Below are positions 10,691 through 22,000 of a DNA stretch of 64,000 nt, piece by piece (positions within the stretch are counted from its first letter, which is position 1; each line of letters begins with the position of its first letter). Made by a program: the position numbers and the translations under genes. The notes under the pieces are model-generated. The model worked only from the letters and a program-made list of their open reading frames with translations, searched no databases and had not been told where the DNA came from. Location of the stretch: the NCBI RefSeq assembly GCF_027595985.1, contig NC_073304.1, forward strand, positions 146,003,246-146,067,245, written 5' to 3'. The stretch is from Sorex araneus. Its lineage: Eukaryota; Chordata; Mammalia; Eulipotyphla; Soricidae.

Positions 10691-11304
10691 AGTAGAAGCT
10701 TAAGACTTCCTACACCATATTAGATGGAAATTTTTTTATAAATAAAATGCTCTGCCGGAGTCCAGCTGTGGCAAAGGTTCAGGATGCCGGTGGAGTTGCA
10801 AAAGGACATGAACAGACTTCTTCAGATGTTGAAGGAGATTTGCTTATTTCAATTTTGTGTCTGTATATCATTTTTCTACGTATGCCTCTAACTAATGACT
10901 TCATTACAGCAGATTAGGCATGAAGCTTTCTGTCCCACTTGTGGTTGCACAGAATTAAAAATAAGCTGCTCAAGCATAGCATGCAGGATTCACAAATACG
11001 ACTCATAGATTGTGTCAAATTAGCACAAAGGGTTTATTATTGATTTATATCTATTTTCAATAATATTTTTCATTCCATATTCTAGGATTATTAGGTGGAT
11101 TAAGGCTTTCAGGATACATGGGTCCCGTGTTCTTTCTCATTAAACTGTAACCAACTCTTTTCCCCACCAATGATCCAAGGTTCCAATTTGCTTTGTAAGA
11201 TCAATCTTTTGTTTTTACATTTAACAAACACAGTGGCCAACTGCACCTTATTCTTTGCCAAAGCTTCAATGTGTCATAGTTTATATGCTTTCCATTTATT
11301 TCTA

Positions 11305-11903
11305 TGTTGTAGGAACGTTTAGGTAAGTGTTCTGAGGCACTGAGACAAGAAATGAGATAAATTGTTTTTCACAGAGGATCCACAGGACTCGCTCAGATCT
11401 TGCGACCAAGAACAGCCTTCTCAGCCCCCTTTTATTTGCTGTCTTAATGCAAACACATCCAATGAAATTCAACAGAGCAGAAAGAATCAAAACAAGGAAA
11501 TGGAAGTACAGGATGAGAATATATCAAGCATGCATTGTTTTGCCCTGTTTATGAGGCAGACTTTCCAGGAAGGAAAACTTGCTCAGTTACAGTTTCCGGG
11601 GAAGAAAACGTGCTCAAGCACTAGGCTCCATAGGTCCTGACTTCCTCACACCTGCGGTCATTGATAAACAGGAGAGGATGTTTACATCTAAAGGGTAGCT
11701 AGGTCTGAGATATGTGAGAAGGGGAAGCTCCTTCTTTGTACTGCCGGAACTTGCTGGCCGCAGAGGGTCAGTTTGGCCTTTCCCAGATCAATTAGACTGA
11801 TATGCTGAGGCTCGCCCACTTAGTGCAAAGTGGGGTCCTGGTTCTGCTTCCTGCTTGCAGGGCAGCCAAGGACTCATCCTCATTATCTGATTGCACACCA
11901 ACA
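11305..11903 (-). mobile_element. Solo LTR of a class II (ERV-K-like) endogenous retrovirus
   Basis: This 599-bp element starts TGTTG and ends CAACA. It is flanked by the 6-bp direct repeat TTTCTA (11299-11304 and 11904-11909). On the minus strand it has AATAAA at 11436-11431, then GGCTGAGAAGGCTGTTCTTG, an R/U5-type sequence of IAP/ERV-K-like LTRs. No primer-binding site or internal region adjoins it. It is an old insertion between TTF2 and TRIM45. Confidence 0.85.
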
Positions 11904-12479
11904 TTTCTACATACCTGTTTTCCCCCAGGCCATATGCCCCGGTTAAGGATAGAGGCTTCTCAGGGGCTGTTTATACTTTTCCTCTGTGTGGGTATCATAT
12001 TTTGTTATTAATCATGTCAGCAGGGCCATTTTTCAGGGCCATCACAGTGGCTACAGCAGTTCTCCTAACTCGGGGCCCTTGTAGGGCTCCTGTTTCTACT
12101 TTGTCTTTTGCATCCAAATTGCTTAAAATATTTGGGGCTTCTGTGTATCTGTTAGCTCACATTTCTGTAAGCCATTCACAAATTTCCTTACTGACCTAAC
12201 TGGTTATCCCCTGTTTCGTGTTTTACAAGGGCTCAGTCTCCAGTCATCATGTTTCTAGAACTCCCGAGACTAAACATACAGTTTAAGCACAACACACACA
12301 TTATGAATATACTGATCTCGGGAATTGGAAGGGTGAGATGTCTAATTCCAGGAAGAAGCATTCCTTGAATGTCCTTCCACCATGCGTGGACCTTGTCACA
12401 CTACAGGGCTGGCAGATGTGGCAATACTCCTTGGAGCATATTATAGTTCAATGAGGGGTCAGGGAGTTAAATGAAGAAT

Positions 12480-13060
12480 ATCCTAGATGTGAGGCAGAAG
12501 TGGAGCCATGACAGGTTCCACTTTAAGACCGAAACTCAGCAGGCCTAAGTGTCAGTTTCCCTTATCAGGAAGTCCTGACTTCTCAGAGAACAGTACCATC
12601 CTGGACAGGTAAACTGCCCCCTGGGAACAGCCTATCAGAGTAGGGGGCATGGGCCATGGTGTCCAGCCAAGTAGAGAGGGCCTAAGGAGTGGAGTCATGG
12701 GACCGGACAGGAACATAGAACTGGAAACAATGCCGGTCCCTGAAGTCACAGGACCCGAGAGGGACCAGAATTGGGAACATACTGCCGGTGGTTCCTAGGG
12801 AAAATGCTGTTATGTAACCAAACCCCACATAAGCTGCTTTGAATTTGGAGTCAGGGTTCTTGTCAAGACTCCACTGTGTTGGATGAGACTTGGACCCTAG
12901 CTCTAGCTATCGATAAAGGGGCCTTGCATTTGCAGCCTCACATCTGGTCTGATCAATGTGCGAGCGAAACTCCCTTCCTGGGACATATCATAGCCATTAG
13001 GGAGGGAGCAGCAGAGATAAAAATGGCTTTCTTAATCCCCTCCACCCACGGTCCTTAGTT
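12480..13060 (+). mobile_element. Possible retroviral LTR (gamma-like)
   Basis: GTAACCAAACCCC, CATAAGCTGCTTTGAAT, AAGACTCCACTGTGTTGG and GATAAAGGGGCCTTGCATTT occur in the order expected for a U3-R border. Termini and target duplication were not found, so this is tentative. Confidence 0.4.
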
Positions 13061-14130
13061 AAATCTGAGGAAGGTAAAAATTAAGCCAAAAGGGAGGTGG
13101 GGAGTGTATTCTTAGCTGCTTAACTCTCCATACATTCATTTGAAATATGTATTAGGGTTACATCATAATGTTCCTTCTATTTCATGCTCCAGTGCCCATT
13201 CTCAGAAGCCGTTTCTGGAGGCAGTGCCTCAACCCCGACTCCTCTTTCCCCTGACCTTGGATTTGTGGGTGCTACAGATTACCCCAAGTTTCCAGTCTCA
13301 GTTGGCAGGGGGCTTGACTTGAAGAGCCTTTAGACTCTGCTGAAGGCGCCCGATTACAGCCCGCCTCCCCACACCACCTCCTTCTCTGCAGACTTGCTTA
13401 CTCTCTTCAGTGGAGTTGTTACCATGCATCCTGCTTACAAGACATTTCTCATGCAATCTAACTTCATTTACAGTGTTCTTAATGATGAACTTTTAATTGT
13501 TTTGAAACCTAATTAATTAAAAGACAAGGTGTGGGGGGAGGGGGAATGATGTAATACAACAAAGCTTCAAGACAAGAAATTCCCTGGTTGTCTGAGGTAA
13601 TTGGAAAATTCAAGGCTAGTCCCAAAGGCATAAATAATTTATCCCACAGATTTGAGAGAAACTCAAGGTTATATTTCTGAATAGTACTTGGGTAAATGAC
13701 AAGAACTAGAGTTTGAAGAGGATGAAGGATGAAGTCTGGCTTGCTGAAATATACTAAGAAGCAATAAACAAATAAAAAATGCTATAAAGTAGATTTTTGT
13801 TCATGCAGCAAAATATGAAGTAGCTATTTATGTGCCAGGAATGACCTGGTACCATCTGACAACTATGGTAGTTAATTAGTATGAATCCTCGTCCTCATAG
13901 AGAAGAGTGCTCCAGATGGGGGGGCAGTGATTTGGAGGCTGGAGGCTCCCCAGAGAGACCTGTTTAGATGGAAAAGAGTGGGGGGGGGCTAGGAGGGGAA
14001 TGGATTGATACTGAGAAAAGAACAGGGATCCTGGCAGTGCAGCGTCTTACGTAGTATCTACTGTTATGTAGATACTGCCATAGTTGAGTGAGAAGGGAAG
14101 TCATTAGCTGGTATTGAATCAGTATGATAT
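13061..14130. other. No gene or repeat recognised
   Basis: This is intergenic unique-looking sequence, AT-rich around 13480-13830, without a supported gene. Confidence 0.5.
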
Positions 14131-14134
14131 ATAA

Positions 14135-14245
14135 TCTGTGGAGCCACACATAGTGGTGCTTAGGGGGCCATGTGGTACCAGGAAGCAAAACCAGGGCCTC
14201 CACATGCAAGACTGTGCTCTCCTGCTGAACCATATCCTTAGCCAT
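14135..14245 (-). mobile_element. Old SOR-like SINE fragment
   Basis: GGTGCTTAGGGGGCCATGTG and CTGAACCATATCCTTAGCC are weak reverse matches. Confidence 0.4.
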
Positions 14246-14811
14246 GACCTGACCTATTCCGGATGATAGAAAGGGAGACTAGAAACAGAATAGTTGACTC
14301 CAGGCCAGGAATCTTGGTGTTCAAAGTGAGAAGATAGCAGTGGAAGTTGAGAGGGTGCTCAGTAGATGAATCTGGAAACTAGGTAGGTATGCCTGGTGCC
14401 TCTCCAGCATTTGACTGGCCCACTAGATGCTACCGCACTCTGCCCCCATACCCATGGCAAGAAGATTGTCTCCAGGACTTTACTGAAGTTCCTTTGGGCA
14501 ACACACTCACTCCTGGGTGACAATCACAGATATAAATGCAGCAATAATGAGCCTACATGAGCCACCTGATGCCAAGCCCAGGGACTAACTGAGGTAAAGA
14601 GGAGCAGAGAGCTGACAGCTTGGGCATTGTGGGGCCATGGGCATCTTCAGGATTGGTTAGTTCACTATAGGACTGAAAGGCATCTTTCCAGAAAAGGATG
14701 AAATTACGGTGAATATCTTCGTTTTTTTCAGCTACACCATAGCCTGTCTTTAATTGAATTAAGGAGGAAATGCATCCTGTTAAGGTCCTAACAATTAATG
14801 AATTCACTTAC

Positions 14812-14985
14812 CTTTTTTTTTTTGGTTTTGGTTTTTGGGCCACACTTATAGTTCTCAGGGCTTCCTCCTAACTCTACAATCAGGAATTACTCCTGACGGG
14901 GTGTAGGGGACCATTTGGGATGCCATGATTGAACCCAGGTAAGCTGCATGCAAGGCAAGTGCCTACCCACTCCACCCCTCACCTG
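14812..14985 (-). mobile_element. SOR-type SINE, diverged
   Basis: A T run is followed by TTTTTGGGCCACAC, CAGGAATTACTCCTGACGG, and a head remnant with GCATGCAAGGCAAGTGCC. Confidence 0.78.
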
Positions 14986-14999
14986 CTTCTTAACACGGA

Positions 15000-15176
15000 T
15001 TTTATTTTATTTTGTTTTGGGGCCACACTCAATAGTGCTCAGGGCTATATCCTGGCTCTGTGCTCAGGGATCACTCCTGGCAGGCTCAGGTGACTATATG
15101 GGTTGCTGGAGATCAAACCCAGGCTTAGCCCTTGCAAGGCAAGCCCCCTGCCTACTATACTATCACTTTGTCCCTT
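15000..15176 (-). mobile_element. SOR-type SINE, diverged
   Basis: It has GGGGCCACACTC, CAGGGATCACTCCTGGCAG and ACTATACTATCACTTTGTCC. It lies next to the preceding SINE, same orientation. Confidence 0.78.
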
Positions 15177-15478
15177 TAATGCAGATTTTAATACTAGTGT
15201 TTCCTCTCCCAAGATTTCAAATACTCATCACTAGGCAGTCACATTCTAGGAATGGAGGCTTCTGGTCATTTCCTCAGTTTATAAGCAAAAATGAAGTCTG
15301 ATTTCTACAAAGCAAAGAAGGCAGGGGGTTGAGGGTGAAGGTCTCGAGGCATCCTGTCATGAAATGAATTTATGAGACTCTATTTCAACACCATCACTCT
15401 ATCACTTGCATGTCCTGAACCAAACTCTAGTTGTAAAGTGTACTAGGAAAAATAAAGTGGATATGGTGAAAGGATATC

Positions 15479-15863
15479 TTTATTCTCTGGAGGTAAATAA
15501 CTCAACATGTAGCTCAGGGAAGGGGAAAAATAAAAGTTGTACATCACAAAGGAAGAAGGTAAACTACTCCCATGAACTCTAAGTTCCAATAGCACAGGTA
15601 CCTCCATTTCTGTAGCAAACTGAACGGAGCCTTCCTTGGTACATTCAGAACTTTCCAGTCTACTAAGAGAAATGCAGCCAAGCTCACTGCTTAACCATCC
15701 CCACGAACAATCTCTAACTCATAAGAGCAGCACCTGAATTCGGCAGGGTAGAAGGCACTTGGTTTTTAATTCTCTCTGTTCTTCAGAATTTATCAAGGTC
15801 TGGAATCCTTTGATAGGTGGGCATCATACTGGTTCACACACTGACTACAAACCCAGGTCGGGG
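15479..15863 (-). other. TRIM45: TRIM45 3' untranslated region (candidate extent)
   Basis: After the stop, the minus strand carries ATTAAA at 15770-15765 and AATAAA at 15484-15479, either of which could be the poly(A) signal. No open frame or recognisable repeat lies between. The end is a guess. Confidence 0.4.
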
Positions 15864-16012
15864 TCAGAGGGCCACGGTTCTCAGCAGACTTCTTGACAGA
15901 TTCTGCCCATCTGTCCACGTGCACTCTGCCTTCTCATTAAACTTCCCACAGCAGGACCAGTGGGGACGGCCTGGGTGGCCTCTGTGTCCATGACCACAAC
16001 CTAGGTACCCAC
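15864..16012 (-). CDS. TRIM45: TRIM45 coding exon 6 (C-terminal Cys/His tail)
   Basis: This is 149 nt from acceptor ACCATGCAG to TGA at 15866-15864. It encodes GYLGCGHGHRGHPGRPHWSC and onward to SLLRTVAL. Codon 533 (Gly) is split across the previous intron. The total phase closes exactly. Confidence 0.96.
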
Positions 16013-19000
16013 CTGCATGGTGGGAAGAGGAGAAGGGAAAAGAACCATTAGAGGGAAGAGCAGCAGTGAGCATGGAAACCAAAGCTCCCGAGCAACATCT
16101 GCGCTCCAGGCTGAGACAGCTCGTAAGAGCCCAGTGAGGAGAAACAAATGCACCGATGCCCGTGGGCTGTCCGGGCCAATGCCAGCCTGCAGTAAAGATG
16201 GGCGGCATTCTGCAAAGACTTATATTGATTCGGCTAATTCAAGGGCATGACTGCAATAAAAGAGAAAAGGTAGTGTGCTAGAAAGAAGAAATACAGTAAT
16301 TTTTAAAAAAGTGATTTAGGACTTTTGCCTGAACTGATCCACCCCCACCTCCACCCGCAAGGAAAGAGCCAGATCTGGTTCAATGGATTCATCCTTCAGC
16401 CCCACCTGAGCCCCATCCTTCCTTGTTTGGAGTCTAAGGTCTTAAAAGGAAGAGGATGGACTGACATGTTTTATGCAGCTCGGGCTGCTGGGAAGGTCCA
16501 GACAGAAGTCAAGCATGTCCCAGGAGAGCCAAGGGCTCTGAGGACTGGTGAACTGCATCAAAGCTGGAAGAATCAGAACTTAAAAGTCTGTTATTTTAAT
16601 TTCCAGAATGACATGAAGCACAGCTTTCAGAGCCACAGTCTATTTCAGAACAGAGCCTTATCTCGCATGCCAAGCCCCGTGGCTGTGTGGTGGCTGGCGA
16701 CAGCTGGGAGAGGGATGTCACCGGCGACAGGCCGAGAGACGGGCATTACCTGGCATGGTGCCCCCGCAGGCACAGCGGGCAGTCTTCTGGCCGCCACTGG
16801 AGCAGAAGGAGCAGCAATGGAAGACTCCGGGGTGTGTGCGCTGCCTCTTCCTCACGTTTACCGTGAATGGTGAACCCTGTGGGGTTCACACAGAGAGCAG
16901 AGCACAGCAGGCAAGCAGTCAGTCTTAATGGGCCCTGCCCCCTGGGCCTTGTGCAGAGTGGGAGCAGAGACCACCAGGGAGTGCACCAGGACCCTATCCA
17001 TCTGTGCCTGCCTCCTCCTGTCAGTCTCAGGAGCCACAGACACAGGCCACTGAAACTCTGTGGCCCAGACTCCTCTCTCCACCTGTCACATGAGTTAGCC
17101 CCAGTAGGATAACATAGCCTCAGGTAGTTTAGGTTTATTGGGTTGTTCCCATCACAGTGCTCCCTTTCCTCTGTGTTTATTTGTAACTTCTTTCTTTGTG
17201 CTCTGTTGACTTGTAAATATTGTTTTTCTCTTCTCCTTAAGTCCTCTGCATAGTTTATTCAGAGCCATGTTCTTTTGTATGGACACAGGAAGACAGTAGC
17301 AAATGCTATGCTTTTGTAACCTGGGAGTCATTTGACTCTACATGATAGTTTCCTCCTGGGCATCTGTTCTCTCAACCTAAGCCTCAGCTGCCCTTACTTC
17401 CTGGCACCCCCAAAAGCAGGGTCCATCTGTGGTTATGTGCTACCCTGGCATCGAGATGGGCCTCGCCAAGGTGCCTAATGCTTAACTACAAGTTAAGAAC
17501 TTGGTCATGGACAAATGCTGTCATGATCCATAAAGTAATAACTAGATTTGGACCCTGCTAGGGTTAGGAATACTTAATATGGCCTGAATGCTATAGTCTG
17601 AGTCTGTGGCAAGATGTTCCCAGGAGAGCTGCCCTACAAGCCTCAATGTACCTCTTACTGTGTCCATACAAAAATAACTAGTCCTAAGATGTAGATGGAG
17701 TTTTTGGACTGAGGAAAAGAGAAAAACACCTTAAGAGGTACTTTGCCTGTGGGCTTTGGAATACCTCTAGGTGGTGTTTCCTTTGAACCTGGTGGGCCCT
17801 CAGGAAGGGCTTTCTTATGTTCACTTTGCTACCAGACTGTGTGTAGCCCAGAGGGCAAGGTGGAGAGAGACAAGTCGGGGGAGAGACTAGAGAAGAGAGG
17901 GAGAATCCAGAGAACTGGGATGGAGGAATGAGGGGCTAGAAGAGACAGGAGGAGACGAGAATGAGGGTCAGTGTGAGACTGGAATGAGGAGTTCAGAGAG
18001 ACTGGAACAGACATGTGGAATAAACAGCAACTGATCAATCAACTGGCTTGGCTCTCGTTTCCTCTTCCATCTGCCCCATGGCCTGGGCCGCCCCGGCTGG
18101 GTGAGTGGCCTGGGACTGATCTCCTGAACTTCAGGCAGCCACTGGGGCTCTCCCCTGACAGCCCCCTCGCAGATGTTATTTATAAGCCCCTTTCCTCCTG
18201 TGTTCCAGATGTATCTGTTACCCATCCCACAGTTCTCTGACAGAGATCTGTGGAAGGGAGAAAGGCTAAGAAAGTGGGGTTCAAAGCTCTCATGTTAATA
18301 ACTCTTCCTCTTGTCCCCTTTAAGGACAAGAGGTCAGAGTGATAGGGGGTCAGAGTGGTAGTAGATCAGGTAGGGTGCTTCCCTCGCATGCAGCCCATCC
18401 AGGTTCAATTTCCAACACCACATGTTGTCCCCCAAACGCTAGGAATAATTCCTGAATGCAGAGCCAGCAGTAAACCCCAAGCAAACCAGGTTTGGCCCCA
18501 AAATAAAAATATCAAAGCATGTTTTTTTTTTTTTTTTTTTGCTTTTTGGGTCACACCCAGCTATGCTCAGGGGTAACTCCTGGCTTTGCACTCAGGAATT
18601 ACTCCTGGCGGTGCTTGGGGGACCATATGGGATGCCAGGGATCGAACCCGGGTCGGCTGCGTGCAAGGCAAACGCCCTACCCACTGTGCTATCGCTCCGG
18701 CCCCCAAAGCATGTTTTTAAAAGTATATCTTCCAACTTTTAATGTCTATTCTACATTAAGCAAGAAGTATTCGTATGTTGCCATGTGAGATCATGGTTGG
18801 CAAAAGCAAAAATGAGAGTCTAGCAACTTCCTTTCCCATGCTAACCCTCCCTTTCTTTATAAAAAATTTATGATCTATTTTAAAAGTCCCCTGAAGTTCA
18901 AATAAAGGGGTTTGAGTTCTGCCTTTGCTATACAGGTATTCTGTATTTCAGCAAGTTTTATTTCTCAGACTCACTCGATGATCGTGATGCCTGAATATTC

Positions 19001-22000
19001 GGAGGAAAAGTGAAATAATGTGCCAAACCCAAGTAAGTCATTCTGGCCTCCTGTCATGGGCAGAGACAGTGCATGCAGAATAAGAGCTTTCTGGGTGCAC
19101 AGGACATAGCCTAACATGTGAAGCCACATGCCTTTGTTTTTTTTAAGGGGTCCTCCAGAGTCATGCCTCAGGGCCCGGAGGCCACTCCCAATAATTCTGA
19201 GCCCAGCTGTACTCACTAAAGGGTCAGTGCTCAGGCCTGTGCCAGATGATGCAGTGTGGGGGGAGCCCCTGGGCCATGGATGATGGAGAAGGGGGGAAAG
19301 TATGTGGCACCTGGGCTCATGCTCGTCCCGGCACAGGCAGTATGCTCTCGGCCTCTAAACTATCACCCTGGCACCTCAGTGGTTTTTTTCATCGTCTTAT
19401 TCAGTGTTGCTCTCTGGGGCAAACAACAGAATGTGGGCAGATTCTGGAAGACATGCAGAGTGTTACTTAATTGAAAAAACATCCATGTTCTCTAAACCAG
19501 AAGTGATGCACTTGATTGAGGAAGTGGCATAGTACCCATGGAAAAGGCGGAGCATAGAGGTAAACCCAGTAGAGAATCTGGGCAGATGTTTGAGCAGATA
19601 GATGACAACTAGTTAGTGGAAAGGAGAGGGCATAAGGGCATGAGTCTGCCAGGAGTGTACTGTAAGTACACAGCAGCCAATATGGACAAAGCTGGCAAAC
19701 TTTCTTTTCTAAAGGTTTTGGCTGGATTTGGGCCACATCCAGCAACACTCAGGACATTACTGGCTCTGTACTTGGGGATCACTCCTGGCAGTGCTCAGGG
19801 GACCATATGCAGTACTGGTGAGTGAACCAGGGTTGGCTGCATGCAAGGCAAGCACCGTAAACCCTGTACTACCTCTTAGCCCCAGAGTGATTTTTTAAAT
19901 TTGTTTTGTGTTTGGGTCACACCCAGCGATGCTCAGAGGTTACTCCTGGTGGGCTTGGGAAGCCATTTGGGACAACAGGCTTGAACCCAGGTCAGCCTTG
20001 TGCAAGGCAAGCGCCCTCCTCACTCTAATAACTCTCCAGCCTCAGCGTGGATTTCTTCAGCGTGGATACTTGTAGATTGCCTCCTGCGCTCAAGGCATGT
20101 TTTCTGAGCTAAAAATCCCAGCTAACTGGGAGAGTCATAAAGATGAGCAGGATTGCCAAGTGGGGGAGGAGTAGAAGGTTCTTTTGAGTCACCAGCATCC
20201 TCCATTGAGCATTAAGAGTAGCAGCATCTGCTAAAGTGTAGTAGGAAAGAAAAAAGTATTTATCCTCGACAGCTGATCATCGAAGAACGTCTCCACATCT
20301 TGAGACAACAGAACCTGGGGCGAGGGCAGGGAGCAGGTGCACTCACCTGCACGTGCTGGTCTTTGACCCGGACCAGCACAGTATATAAGCCGGCCTCCTT
20401 GGGGATGTAGGAAATGTAGTATGTCCCGTCCTTTTTATCTTGGACCATTGTTCTGACTGGACTGGAGCTAAGAGTCCAAAAACAAAAGAAAAGTTTATTC
20501 ACTCTCAAAAGTCTGTTTCAGTTGTCCATCATTTTAGGAGCTAAATTCTATACCATTAAATTTACTGTCAATCATAAATGTCCCCCAAGCAAAACTGAAA
20601 TCAATTTTGCAACAGAAGGTGAGCGTTGCAACTGCCAAAAGAATCTGTTGCATGGCTAGATTCCTTGAAACTGTGGCGGCATTCCCTCCACTCCACTGTG
20701 CCCTCCTGCTCTTTGGGTCCCTCCCACGCCTCTAATTCCAGAGACACATACATCTGTTCCCGGTGCAGCTGCACAGTAAAACACGGCTACACTTTACAAA
20801 GGGCAGTGTCAGTCCAATACAGATTATTTTCAGTCTGTTCAAAGCTGGTATGAAGAATCAAATTCGAGGGGTACCTGAACACAGGCATAAAAAGCCATTC
20901 AAGGAAAACCAGCTGTTCACATCAGTTTTTTTTTCCATTTGTGTGGTTGGGGCCACACCATCTGTGCTCAGGGGGCCCTACACAGTGTGTAAAGCAAGCA
21001 CTTAAACATTGTGAGGGGCTGGAGGGATAGCACAGCGGGTAGGGTGTTTGCCTTGCACGCGGCCAACCCGGGTTCGATTGCCAGCATCCCATATGGTCCC
21101 CCAGCACCTCCAGGAGTAATTCCTGAGTGCAGAGCCAGGAGTAACCCCTATGCACCACCGGTGTAACCCAAAAAGAAAAAAAAATTGTCATGATTAGTGG
21201 CATCAAGGGAGGTGGGGTAACTACTGCAGTGAGACCTCCACTACTGCCAGCCCCGTCAATTCCCATTGTCCCCCTCTGGTTGTGAAATACAAACCTTTCT
21301 ATCTTATCCCTAGGGACTACTGTGACTTGAACGTTGTCTCCACCCCTGCCCATGCTTTCACCTGCCGTATCCTTACAAAGCAGTGTGAAAGAGGCTGGCT
21401 GCTTCTCCCTGGCTCTGTGGAGATCTGCAAAAGAGAAACAGTCAGCCTTCATCCTAAAGGCTACCTGCGCAGCTGCATCCCATGGCAGGTCCACGCGCCC
21501 TTGTTTCCTTCAGACGGAATGGCTGTGTGTCCTGTAGACTGTGATCACTAGCTCTCTTTTCTCCTCCTGTCTCGTCTCCAGGGCAGAGCTGTGGAATCCC
21601 TTCTGGGAAGTCTGGTTCTCTTTCAGCCTGGAGCTGCTCCTGGATCACACGGGATCCTGGACCTTAACTTAAGCCCTTAAGAAGCTTTGAAAAGACTCAG
21701 GATTGACTTCAGTTTGCTGTGACAAAGGCTGGCATTCACAAATCACCTTCTCTGCACTATATGGCCTGGTGGAATAGGCAGGGGATACTGTTGACCAGCA
21801 TGAACACTTCTTAGGGGTTGGTGTTAGGAAAACATACAGCAGCTATAGGCATGAGTCCAACAGTCAGATAAATCAGGTTTCCTAACCTCAGGAACTGCTA
21901 TCAAACCTATGAGACTTCTGAAGGGTCTAAGAGTCTCCTAGAATTATATGCCCAAGTTAATGGGTGTTTCTCAGGGAGAGACCATTCTCAGAGGGATCTA

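Noticed and set aside
16325..16873. 182-residue plus-strand frame
   Set aside because: It runs antisense across TRIM45 intron 5 and exon 5. The exon on the other strand explains the open frame.
20946..20993. Fragment resembling a SOR 3' end next to the TRIM45 intron 3 SINE
   Set aside because: Too short (under 50 bp) and diverged to call.
21454..21648. Minus-strand frame upstream of TRIM45 exon 3
   Set aside because: It reads through intron 2 with no splice support; the true acceptor at 21425 starts the exon.
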